64,000 bases of DNA from Dissophora ornata (taxonomy: Eukaryota; Mortierellomycota; Mortierellomycetes; Mortierellales; Mortierellaceae), in assembly GCA_025201705.1 (NCBI GenBank), contig MU616616.1, positions 17,591 to 81,590 of the forward strand, read 5' to 3'. Position numbers and translations under genes: made by a program. How positions within the stretch are numbered: the first letter of the stretch is position 1; each line of letters starts with the position of its first letter. A model generated the notes under the pieces. The model searched no databases. It saw only the letters and a list, made by a program, of their open reading frames with translations, and was not told the DNA's origin. Of this stretch, positions 54,937 to 64,000 are shown one piece after another.

Positions 54937-56878
54937 ATGGATAAAATCCCAGAGCACCGCACTCAAAACTTCAAGGCCAAGAGCGCCTTCGCACCCGAAG
55001 AGTTGAGAAATAGGCGTAATGAACTCAACGTGGAGCTTCGCAAGCAGGAGCGCGAGGAGAGCCTTTTGAAGCGCCGCAACCTTGCTATTGCTGCCGATTC
55101 AGAGGACTCCGAGGATGAGGCGGCACCTAAAATTAGTAGCCAGGTAGAGGATACAATGAGCACGTCTGTGGTTTATTGAACATGGACCACGGTGTTTACC
55201 ACCTGTGAATTAGGCTTGGCGACGTGGAACAAAGGGTTTAGTAAACTTGATGCGGCGAGACGCGTTAACACATGTACATGCACATTGGCACTTTTTTCTG
55301 CTTGCAGTTTTATGGACAGCTTCCGGCCATGATCCAGGGAGTCATGTCGGATAATGTCGAAGAACAACTTGACGCAACCACTCGCTTCGACATGATTCTC
55401 TCCCAGAGGAGCGTGCTCATCTCCAAAAACTTCAACCCTACTATTGACGAGGTTATCCGCTGCGGGGTTGTTCCAAGATTCGTCGAGTTTCTGCGCTCAT
55501 CTCACTCTGCTGTTCGGGTACAAATTCACTACAGGATATGTGTATTTTTCTGCCTTTATCCTTTGTCCAGGAGCGTCTGCTAACTCAAGCGTTTATACTT
55601 TGACGAATTTAGATACGTGCTCTCTCGGTGCTAACTTCCATTGCCTCCGGCACCTCGGTCCAAACCCAATATCTGATTGATGTAGGAGTAGTGCCTTTGT
55701 TCATCGAGTTGATAAACAGCCCTGTCGCTAATGGGGTATGTATATGCGTTGCTAATTGAGCACCATGGCAACAAGCCTTTGACTTTCACAGAGGAGTCGC
55801 TAAAAAGACATCGTCATTTCACTAGGCTATTTCGGCTCTTGGAAGTATCGCTGGGGACGGCCCTCTCACCCGTGACATTGTTCTTCGCGAGCAGGCGTTG
55901 ACGCCTCTACTCGGCGTCTTTCATGAGGACTGCGAGGCTTCTCTACTCAGGACCGCCACTTGGGCTCTCTTAAACTTTTGCGGATCGAAACCTCCTCCCG
56001 ACTGGATCTTAGTACGATCTAAATCTGCAATACCACCTCCTTTAACACCACAGTTTCTCTACGCCGAATAATGACCTTGTTATATATTGTATCTATAGAT
56101 TTCCCCTGCGTTGGGCGTGCTCGCTAAGCTAATTCACTCGAGCGACAACAGCGTGTTGGTTGATGTGTGCATGGCGCTGTCATACCTCTCTCTCAACTCT
56201 GACAAATCAGGCGTCAAGATCGAGGCTGTCATCCAGTCAGGGGTCTGCCATCGCTTGGTTGAGTTGTTGGCGCACCACACGGCTCCTGTTCAAACTTCGG
56301 CTCTTCGCACTATCGGCAACATTGTGGCCGGTGACGAGTTCCAAACGCAGGCCGTCATTGAATGCGGCGCACTTCAGGCGCTGTTGGTTGTTTTGTCGAG
56401 CCCCAAGCAACGCCTTCGCGAGTTGGCATGTTGGACTATCTCAAACATAACAGCAGGTTCGTCGCGCCAGATCAACAGCGTGATTGAGGCCAAACTCATC
56501 CCACCTTTGATCGACATCCTCAAGAACGCAGATTTCAATACAAAAAAGGAGGCGTGCTGGGCTATCTCGAACGCAACCTCGAAAAGAGAGCAGATCTCTC
56601 AGCGCGTCAACTACCTTGTCAGCCAGGGATGCATCAAACCTCTTTGCGATACTCTTATCTGTACGGACAACAAAATTGTCCAACCTGCTCTGAATGGACT
56701 GGAGAACATCTTGAGTGTCGGAGAGATGGAGAAGGAAGCAACGAATGGTGTGAACCAATACAGCCTTTGCATTGATGAATGTGGTGGTACGGAGAAAATT
56801 CGCCGCTTGCAGACGCATCACAACACTGCGAACTGCGAGACAGCATATAGAATCATTGACAAGTATTTTAGTCAATAA
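54937..56878 (+). CDS. Importin subunit alpha with an altered major NLS-binding site
   Basis: Exons 54937-55143, 55308-55517, 55613-55735, 55826-56011 and 56099-56878 encode 501 residues. Importin alpha carries NLS proteins to importin beta for nuclear entry. The N-terminal importin-beta-binding domain is intact ([20 protein letters not shown] then LKRRNL). Armadillo repeats follow. In repeats 2 and 3 the expected Trp and Asn are Ser ([24 protein letters not shown]). Repeat 4 keeps both ([10 protein letters not shown]). The minor site in repeats 6-8 is intact ([31 protein letters not shown]). The acidic, Gly-rich C-terminal Cse1-binding tail typical of other importin alphas is not obvious; the protein ends [10 protein letters not shown]. 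It is probably a divergent paralogue. The ATG follows an ACCGCC context, 220 bases after the LTR. Confidence 0.92.
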
Positions 56879-57233
56879 GGAGGATGAGGACACATGGTTG
56901 GGTCCGCAAGTCGATATTTAGACTGGCGCCTTTGCTTTTCAGACAGACGGTGCTCCTAGGACGGATTCAACTTTAATTCCACAGGCATACATTAAAGATT
57001 TTACTCTCTCTCGAAGATATCTCTCTCCTCTCCCTCTCAACAGCCTCTAAAATAGCTCTCTACATCAAGAACAAAGCTAGCGCATGCGTCGAGGGAAGAC
57101 AAAGCAACGGTTAATACGCAAAGAGTGCTGTTGTGTGTGGGCATTTGGGTTTATTACGATGCAAAATAAAAGAGGATATTTGAAGAATGCAAAAAGAGGA
57201 GAAATGCGAGTGGCAAAAATGAATTTTTTGCTC
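56879..57233. other. Convergent spacer between importin alpha and EBP2
   Basis: About 355 bases hold the two 3' UTRs. TCTCTC repeats lie near 57004-57037 and an AATAAA (plus strand, in AAAATAAAAGAG) near 57165. No gene is visible. Confidence 0.5.
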
Positions 57234-58417
57234 TTATTTCCTGCCTCCTCCGTTCTGGCGGCGAGCCTTTCCAGGACGCTTCTTAGCAGGACCTCCAGCC
57301 TTGGCGGCTTTATGACCGGGCTTGAAGGATGTCGACTTGTTACGCTTGGTGTTGAACCCTGAAACATCTGCAGAACTCTCAGCAGTATTGCTCTTACTGT
57401 GTCTCTTCTTGCCTCCGAATCCAAACTTTTGATCCTTCTTCATTCGCTTGCCCCTTGATTCCGGTGTTGAAGTTGCTGAGCGCTTCTGGCCTTTGTTGAG
57501 GCCGTTCTGACCGGCAGTCTTGTATGCTTTCATCTCTTCATCATCGCTTGCCAATGCTACATCGAAATCGTCATCTGCGTTGGTTGAGTTGTCATTACCC
57601 TGGCGCTCTATTGAAAGGAGGGTGGATATGTGTGCGGTGAGTATTAAGTAAATCAACTGACGATAACTCCATGATATTGAGCGACATAAAAAATACGTAC
57701 TCTTCTTAAGGGCACTGATCTTGTCCAATGCGTTTGCCTTTGCCTTCTCTCTTTCAAGCCTCTTCTCTGTTTGAACCTTCTTTCCAAACTTCTTCAAGTC
57801 TCTCTGTGCCTTTGCGCGCTCGCTTGCCTGAATCGATGCGTTCTCATCCAACAGTCTCTGGCGGATCTTGGCCATGTGTTCATCCGACTTGATCATCTCC
57901 GCAAAGTAATCGCCAGGTCGTTCAAAGACGCCTCCTTCCTTCCTTATCCTGTCCCGTCCCAAAACGGCAGCCTCCAGGGCTTGGTTATAGAAGGCAACCT
58001 CCCGGTTCAGATCGTCGTCGGGATCAGCGACGTTGATGGAAATTGTGGAGATGACAGACTGGGTCTCGGACCAGGGGATATTATTGGGGAGGGCGATCTG
58101 TTCACGGAGACGCTTCAATGCTGGCTTGTAGAGTTGACAATTCAAGGCGAGGGGAGGGGATATAGATGTGAGCATTAATTGTTCACTGGAAGTACCGGCT
58201 AAACGCGATCCTTGTTGATCATATAGACATGGTGCTCAGGTACAAATGTTCCTCAGACGTTGTGCTCCTTGGTGTTTACCTCGTTGTTGATAGTGACACG
58301 TTGCTCTGTCAGAATATCAATAGGACCATCCTCGTCGTTCGAGAGCATTTCAGTATCGGAACCCTCCAGGTCTTCGAGGGTCAGCCTTTGCTCCTGCTCG
58401 CTGTCGGAATCAGACAT
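57234..58417 (-). CDS. EBP2: rRNA-processing protein EBP2
   Basis: Exons 58417-58280, 58124-57701 and 57607-57234 encode 311 residues. EBP2 is a nucleolar factor for 27S pre-rRNA processing and 60S subunit assembly. An acidic N terminus (MSDSDSEQEQ) precedes the conserved core: DPDDDLNREVAFYNQAL, RPGDYFAEMIKSDEHMAKIR and KKFGKKVQTEKRLEREK. The C-terminal KDQKFGFGGKKRHSKSNT and a Lys/Arg/Gly tail match the family signature NQKFGFGGKK. The coiled-coil central helix is evident. The exon 2 acceptor (ACAAG) is weak but is the only AG keeping frame nearby. The gene converges on importin alpha and is followed upstream by prefoldin 5 on the same strand. Confidence 0.93.
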
Positions 58418-58976
58418 AGTGTATTGTTGGTGATGTGATGGTGTGAATGGAGGTTGTTCAGCAAGTGATGCACACACTATAAGCCCAGCATGCTTCTTTT
58501 TTTTTTTCTTTTTTTTATGTTGTTTACATCGTGACTGGCTTCTCAATTTACATGTTAAGGGGATCGAAACGCAGTGTTCATATTGGTCAAGACGCGTCCA
58601 GCCTACAGGTATGGCGGTACGTCAAAAATTCTGCTGGCCCTGGAACTACTTTCGTCTATTCTAGTATGCTAGCTAATACGTCTCTGGATCTTGGCCTTTG
58701 TATCGCAGCCCTCCTCCGCCTTCTTAGTATTAAATGTTCACATCTCATCTCCGTCACCGGGTTCAGAGGTTCGACGCTCTGTTCGGCTCGACCCAGTTCA
58801 ATAGCTACAAATGGACGATCTGAGGGTTGCTGCTGAGTTGTCCAGGGCGTGCCTTTGAACCTTTTTAGCCTCTCTGAATCGGTTGTAGACTTTTTTGTAA
58901 ATAAAATAAATTGCGTCCACTTGTCGCTGAAATAACAATTTCAGAAGAACAACGATCTTTTTATTTTTGGGTTTCC
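58418..58976. promoter_or_regulatory. EBP2 promoter and prefoldin 3' flank
   Basis: A 559-base interval. T-rich tracts occur at 58498-58517 next to the EBP2 leader. Nothing else is recognisable; short ORFs here lack domains. Confidence 0.45.
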
Positions 58977-59988
58977 CTATGCCTTTGCTGCTGCCTTTTG
59001 TTCCTGCTGCTGCAACTGCATTTTGTATTGCATGACATCCACCAGTGCTAAAAGAGACAATAATAAAAGAGTATAAGCCATTATTCTCCGACAACTAGCA
59101 TCCCACCAGAGCATTTCAAGAAGATTGGCCGAGGTCTATTGACTAGAGACTTACACCTCAAGTTTCCTTGCTTTTGTACAACGGTCGCCTGGATCTTTTC
59201 CAGATTTTCCTTTACAAAGTCGACTTTGGAGTTGTAGAATTTGATTGCATCCTCGGTCGTCTACAGTCAAACACAAGATTTTTTTTTTTAAAAAAAAGAG
59301 GTCGAAGAACAATGTCTGAGTAACGTTTATGCTGGATCGGACAGCAGGTCATAGGTCATATTGACTAGGTCATCCACCTTTAAGATCTTGCTCATCATCT
59401 TGTTTGTTTACCTTCTCGACATAGTATCCTGTTCCGATATCGACAATGACTTTCTCGACATTGGCCAATTTTCCGGGGACGTAAAGCGAACTTGTGAGGG
59501 GGACAAGAATCGTCTTGTCATTGTTAGCGGCGTTGACGGATTTGCAGCTGTCAATGCAGTCAACGAAACGGTGCTGGGCTTGCTTCAACTGGCCAAACGA
59601 AGACGTCAAGTGGGAGAGTTCCTATGAAATTTGGTGGCACAAAAAAACAATAATAAAATGGCGTGGATGTCAGATTCTATCCTGTTTCTCTTTTTCTGAT
59701 CGCCCGAGGAATATGGGCGAAGAATGGGTTCTGTGTATGGTCAACAATGTTGTACTGATGGCAAGGGACAGGGGAAGGATTGTTCAGAGTCCTTTTTTTT
59801 TTTCCCTTTCTTTCTTTCTTTTCCTCTGCTCGCTTCTCACTTTTGTGCGCGAGATGGTGTAGTGGAAGGATCAAAAGAAGGTGGATGGGCCGTCTGTGCC
59901 ACGTCCTTACATCTTCCAGTTGCTTCTTGACCTCGACGAGCTGCGACAAGTCCAAATCCTGGAGTTCAATCTTCTGTTGCTGTGCCAT
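58977..59988 (-). CDS. GIM5: Prefoldin subunit 5 (Gim5)
   Basis: Exons 59988-59911, 59621-59412, 59260-59155 and 59047-58977 encode 154 residues, usual for this alpha-type prefoldin subunit. Prefoldin is the hexameric cytosolic chaperone that hands actin and tubulin to the CCT chaperonin. The N-terminal helix ELQDLDLSQLVEVKKQLEDE precedes the double hairpin core ILVPLTSSLYVPGKLANVEK. IVDIGTGYYVEK is next, the strongest PFD5 signature. The C-terminal coiled-coil helix (FYNSKVDFVKENLEKIQATV and on) ends in a Gln/Ala-rich tail. The start codon lies 205 bases from the divergent PRP46 start. Confidence 0.94.
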
Positions 59989-60193
59989 CGTTCAATGTAA
60001 CTGTCTGTGTCGATGTCGCGTCCTGGCAAGTTTAAAAAAGACACCACTCTCATCAAGTGTCTTTTTTGACTTAAGCCAGGACGCAAAGGTGACGTCGACA
60101 ATTTTTTTGGCGATCAACTTGATCTTAATCAGCCTCCTTTCTCCATCACACGCTCTCTGCCCAAGCTACCTCCCCAAATAAAAAAAAAAGACG
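59989..60193. promoter_or_regulatory. Compact divergent promoter of prefoldin 5 and PRP46
   Basis: Only 205 bases separate two start codons on opposite strands. The interval includes a near-palindromic pair, AGTTTAAAAAAGACACC and GTGTCTTTTTTGACTTAAG (about 60029-60077). An A10 run ends a few bases before the PRP46 ATG. Confidence 0.6.
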
Positions 60194-62093
60194 ATGCCAC
60201 CAAAGAGAGCTTCGAGGGCCAAAGCCAGCAAGGTTGACACCGAAAATAACGTCGATACTCAGGATGTTGTCGTGGAAGGAAGCATTCCCAAAGCCGATGG
60301 CGAGTCAACCCCCGATGAATCTAATCACAACGATTCCGTCTCTGAACTGAAAGCGTTCCTGCAGCGGTCTGTCAAGAGGACACGGGAACTCTTTGAGGAA
60401 GACCAAGAAAACCTCAACAGTGCACCGCCATCAGAAGAACAAGTCAGTCAACGCGTCAAGTTGCAGTCCAAGATCTATGATGAATATAAACAAGTCCAGG
60501 TCTTGCCATACCCACTCTTGAAGCGACAACAGGAGCAATTGCAGAAGAAGAAGGCCGGAAAACTTGGTGGACCGACCGCACCTTCAGGATCTGATGCAAC
60601 AGCAGTAGCGGGAGACAGTGGCGTTGAGAAAATCTTGGATAGCATGCCTAAGAAGGCGTCATCACAGCAGCAATCTTCAGCGTTGGTCATGCACAAACCT
60701 ACAATCAACAATCCCTTCCCCGATACACCTGGTGGTGGCAGTTCGTTGGTCCGTAGACCCGTGGCGAAGGCTGTGCGTCCGGATTGGCATGCTCCTTGGA
60801 AATTGATGAGAGTTATTTCAGGACATCAGGGTTGGGTCAGGAGTGTGGCGATCGAGCCTGGCAACAGTTGGTTCGCCACGGGAGCTGGAGATCGTATCAT
60901 CAAGATCTGGGATTTGGCATCAGGAAGGTTGAAGTTGTCGTTGACTGGTCATATTGGACAAGTTCGTGGGTTGGCAGTGTCGCCGCGTCATCCGTACTTG
61001 TTTTCATGTGGCGATGACAAGTTGGTCAAATGCTGGGATCTGGAGACAAACAAGGTCATTCGACACTATCATGGACATCTGAGTGGCGTTTATGCGTTGG
61101 CATTGCACCCGACATTGGATGTCCTGGTCACCTCTGGCCGTGATGCTGCTGCACGAGTAAGTTATCTAAAATATAGCAGTTTTGGAGTGGCACTGTCATC
61201 GCAGAGCAGAGTTTGTTATTACAGAGAGGAATCTTGTTTAACAAGTTCATTTTTTTTGGTTCCCACTATCAGGTCTGGGATATGCGTACGAAGCAAGCAG
61301 TTCATGTCCTGACGGGTCACACTGGAACTGTGAGTGCTGTGAAATGTCAGGAGGCCGATCCCCAGGTCATTACCTCATCCATGGATAGCACCGTCAGACT
61401 TTGGGATTTGGCAGCGGGAAAGACCATGACCACGTTGACACACCACAAGAAGAGCGTTCGTGCTATGGCGCTTCACCCTACAGAGTTTACATTCGCGACA
61501 GCTAGTCCTGACAACATGAAGCAGTGGAAATGTCCTGAAGGACAGTTCATGCGCAACTTTGAAGGACCTGGAGGTGCGACTGGAGGTGGAGGCATTGTCA
61601 ACGCTCTAGCGGTCAATGCGGATAATGTTATGTTCTCGGGAGGTGCGTATCATTGTTGGATTTTACTTTGCTTATTTGGTCTATGATGATGACAGGCTGT
61701 TTACTAACTCGAGCGCTCCATTTTTATCTATTCTGCAGCCGATAATGGAGCAATGGGATTCTGGGATTGGAAGTCTGGATATCAGTTCCAAAGGCTGGAT
61801 TCGCTGGTGCAGCCTGGATCATTGGAGAGTGAAGCAGGCATCTTTTGCGCTGAATTCGACAAGACTGGACTGCGTCTTATCACAGGAGAGGCTGACAAGA
61901 CCATCAAGATCTGGAAGGAGGACGACCAAGCTGTAAGTTTTGCCAGTCATCGTTCGTAAACGCGTGATTTTCTGCATTGGGGATGTCAATGACTAACAGA
62001 TCCATCAACTCTGTATTCCGCCTCATCGTATTTTAGACGCCTGAGACGCATCCTTTGGACTGGAAGCCGTCGCTGATTAGGAAGCGTTACTAG
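60194..62093 (+). CDS. PRP46: Pre-mRNA splicing factor PRP46/PLRG1
   Basis: Exons 60194-61156, 61273-61642, 61739-61932 and 62037-62093 encode 527 residues. PRP46 (human PLRG1) is a WD40 core member of the Prp19/NineTeen complex in the activated spliceosome. The N-terminal 190 residues are charged and partly helical. Seven WD40 repeats begin at [20 protein letters not shown], the family's invariant entry, with repeats ending IKIWDL, VKCWDL, VWDMRT, VRLWDL and [15 protein letters not shown] and IKIWKEDD close the last two. The C terminus [15 protein letters not shown] is characteristic. The last coding exon is only 57 bases. Confidence 0.95.
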
Positions 62094-62722
62094 ACGCGTA
62101 TTTGTATAATAATATTCCAGCACTTTTGAGAATAAATCCAAGAGAATGGATGTAATCCGTAACAGACGCGGATCTGATTTATGTCGTAACGTACAGTACT
62201 TTGTACATGGTACGTAGTTCCTTGCCGAGATCAATACTTTGCCATCTTCAAATTATTGTCGCACAAAACGGCAGAGCAGATCTGGCATCATGTGTTTGAT
62301 TTCTTCTTTCCTTGACTTCGGCAGGCGAACAGGCTTCCCAACTAACCTCCTACTAATATCGGCAAGGGCAGTTGCAAATAAACCCTCTCATAAAAATAAA
62401 AAAAACGCGTTCGTGTAATAGTTGATACATCAGAAGAGGAATTCATGCAGAGTTTCAGACTATACCTGTTGGTCGGCCGCCTTTATTTTTTCCTTCTGAG
62501 CAAAACAACAACCCCTGCCCCCCCTTCCCTGCGTAACTTCCCAGGTGCTCTGTCGTCCCACTCCTCCCCTCTCCCTTGTCGGCCTTTATTTGCTCTTTGG
62601 ATATAAAAGAGGGGGGCAAAGCGTTTTCTTTATTTCTTCTTGTGTCCCTTCCTATTTTCCAACATTTCCATACACTCTCTCCACTTTGGTATCTGCACAA
62701 AGCGCATAATCTTTTATTCAAT
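62094..62722 (+). promoter_or_regulatory. 14-3-3 promoter region
   Basis: A TATA box (TATAAAA) lies at 62602-62608, followed by a CT-rich leader with TTTCTTTATTTCTTCTTG-type sequence and the ATG at 62723. An AATAAA that may polyadenylate PRP46 lies near 62131. The layout resembles other strongly expressed fungal genes. Confidence 0.6.
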
Positions 62723-63892
62723 ATGACTGACACTGTAAGTCGCTCTCTCTCTCTCCCCCCCCCCTCCTCCGGTTCCGTAAACGCATTATTCATAACGCCT
62801 TGGATATATCCTCCGTGCATATTCCATACCTCGGAGAATACTTTTGGGTTCGGGAAGCGCGACACTTGTTGCATATTACGCCAACGGGAATATCGCTCCA
62901 TGAGTACAAAAGCTGTCGCATGCCAACGACCCTCATATGGAACAATTCTGTTTGAATATGGCTTCCTCAGCCTCACTATTCTTTGCGTGGACGACCGACT
63001 GGGCTTTGAAGGACAAACAGATGAATGGACGACAGTCAAACTGAGTAGTCAATTGGAGCATGAAATCTCTGAGGGGTGGGCGACAATAGCTGCGGAAGCG
63101 GTTCCTGAGGAGAGGTTCGACAGGCTGATCATCTGCAACCTCACAAAATATCTACCATTCGACTTCTCACACACATTTAATAGTTCAATCATCATCTTTG
63201 GTTGGAAGACTTTGGGTCTTTCAAATTGAAAGTTACTCCTTGAGATCTAACACACTTTCTCCTTCTTTTTTGTAACAATCAATAGGAGAGAGATACCAAC
63301 GTAAGTGGAGTAAAAGACCTGCGGGAAGCCAAACCAAATCAACCCAAAAAAAAAAAATCCCCCCTGCCATTTTCTGAGCAATTGGACTTTCATTTGGACC
63401 CAGACCCTTTGAAAATGGATCGTGGACACCTCATCATACCCACATTCAGAGCGTTTTTTGACCGAGGGAAAAATAATACAACTAGGAGGAAGGAGTACTT
63501 TGAACACAAGGAAAAGGAGATCAAAAGAGGAGAAATTGACGAAGACGTTCCCGTTCCCCCCCGCCTCCCCCCCCCTGGAAAAATGCGCAACGTCCTTTTC
63601 CACTTTTACTTCATTTTTTACCGCGCGCACAGCAAAAACAGCAAAAACTGCAAAAACCAATGAAGAAAACGACTCTTTAATTCTTTTTTTGTATACATCC
63701 CAAATTTCGGCAAAAAACCCCTCCCCCACCTCCTCTTCCTCCCGTTCCCACAGTCCTCTCCACAACCTTCCCTCTCCCCCCGCCCCTTTTCTCAATGCTA
63801 AAGAACCTTTTTCTCTCCTTTTTTTTTGCTTTCGTGTTTATGATATTAGGGTTATATGGCCAAGGTCGCCGAGCAGGCCGAACGTTACGACG
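62723..63892 (+). CDS. 14-3-3 protein, first two exons (3' end outside window)
   Basis: Exon 1 is only 12 bases (62723-62734, MTDT, donor GTAAGT) and exon 2 is 63850-63892. Exon 2 reads GYMAKVAEQAERYD, the invariant N-terminal helix of 14-3-3 proteins (VYMAKLAEQAERYDEM), followed by a GTAAGT donor at 63893. 14-3-3 dimers bind phosphoserine/threonine motifs in many signalling proteins. Intron 1 is 1115 bases, very long for this window, and is C/T-rich near its 3' end. Most of the coding region lies to the right of the window. The strong promoter fits an abundant protein. Confidence 0.88.
62735..63849 (+). other. Long first intron of the 14-3-3 gene
   Basis: The intron begins GTAAGT and ends GATATTAG. 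It contains a C10 run (62757-62766), A and C homopolymers near 63350 and pyrimidine-rich DNA at 63700-63830. The ATG frame stays open for 168 codons into it (to 63229), discussed under findings. Large first introns often carry enhancer activity in highly expressed fungal genes. Confidence 0.7.
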
Positions 63893-64000
63893 GTAAGTTA
63901 TTTTTGTAGAATATGTGAGAGGAGATGAAGAAAAAAAAAAAGCGGAGGTGATGTAATTTCGTTCTTTTTTGGGGTTACACCATATTCCCTAACACTTATC

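Noticed and set aside
1..64000. CRISPR arrays, bacterial insertion sequences, rRNA genes
   Set aside because: No regularly spaced repeats, no transposase ORFs and no rRNA-like sequence were seen; the DNA is intron-rich and eukaryotic.

Overview
This window is nuclear DNA from a filamentous, early-diverging fungus. A Mortierella-type member of the Mucoromycota is the best guess. The reasons are many short spliceosomal introns (I model 56), A/T homopolymer runs up to 34 bases, 5' leaders rich in C/T, a Fanconi FANCI gene, a CSL transcription factor, and no bacterial-style operons. I assigned the species group from general character only; nothing here proves it. All gene models were spliced by hand, choosing junctions that keep the reading frame and restore conserved family motifs.

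Layout. 1-6503 (+): most of a FANCI homologue, cut by the left edge. 6966-7979 (-): a bHLH factor. About 7980-16230: an 8.2 kb stretch with no recognisable gene. 16231-17758 (+): an UNC93-like membrane protein with strongly biased codons. 18647-19558 (+): a WW-domain protein with a likely lipid anchor. 20343-22941 (-): a CSL (CBF1/RBP-J/Su(H)) transcription factor. 25203-27785 (-): an 860-residue disordered orphan. 28499-31241 (+): a tight cluster of Elp6, an ANKRD39-like protein and the small APC/C subunit Apc13. 31411-35209 (-): an alpha-arrestin. 35210-40597: mostly gene-poor, with a damaged VTC1-like locus at about 38348-39101. 40598-41587 (+): a DUF4442 hotdog protein. 42262-44412 (-): a vacuolar-type Ca2+/H+ exchanger. 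45600-47419 (-): an Isc1/neutral sphingomyelinase. 47597-51054 (-): an OSR1/SPAK-like Ste20 kinase. 51605-54716: a decayed LTR retroelement whose interior is a giant inverted repeat. 54937-56878 (+): an importin alpha. 57234-58417 (-): EBP2. 58977-59988 (-): prefoldin subunit 5. 60194-62093 (+): PRP46/PLRG1. 62723 to the right edge (+): the first two exons of a 14-3-3 protein.

How the genes relate. Most are unlinked housekeeping functions: DNA crosslink repair, tRNA wobble modification, the APC/C, nuclear import, ribosome biogenesis, splicing and tubulin/actin folding. They are arranged as independent transcription units with short convergent or divergent spacers. There is no gene cluster for one pathway.

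The observations most worth checking are these. (1) The importin alpha has lost the Trp/Asn pairs of ARM repeats 2 and 3 (major NLS site) but keeps the minor site. (2) The OSR1-like kinase carries five RFx[V/I] docking motifs in its own tail and no visible CCT domain. (3) The foldback retroelement between two divergent essential genes could make about 0.66 kb of double-stranded RNA. (4) The FANCI homologue has Gln where the monoubiquitinated Lys should be. (5) Four of 56 modelled introns use GC donors.
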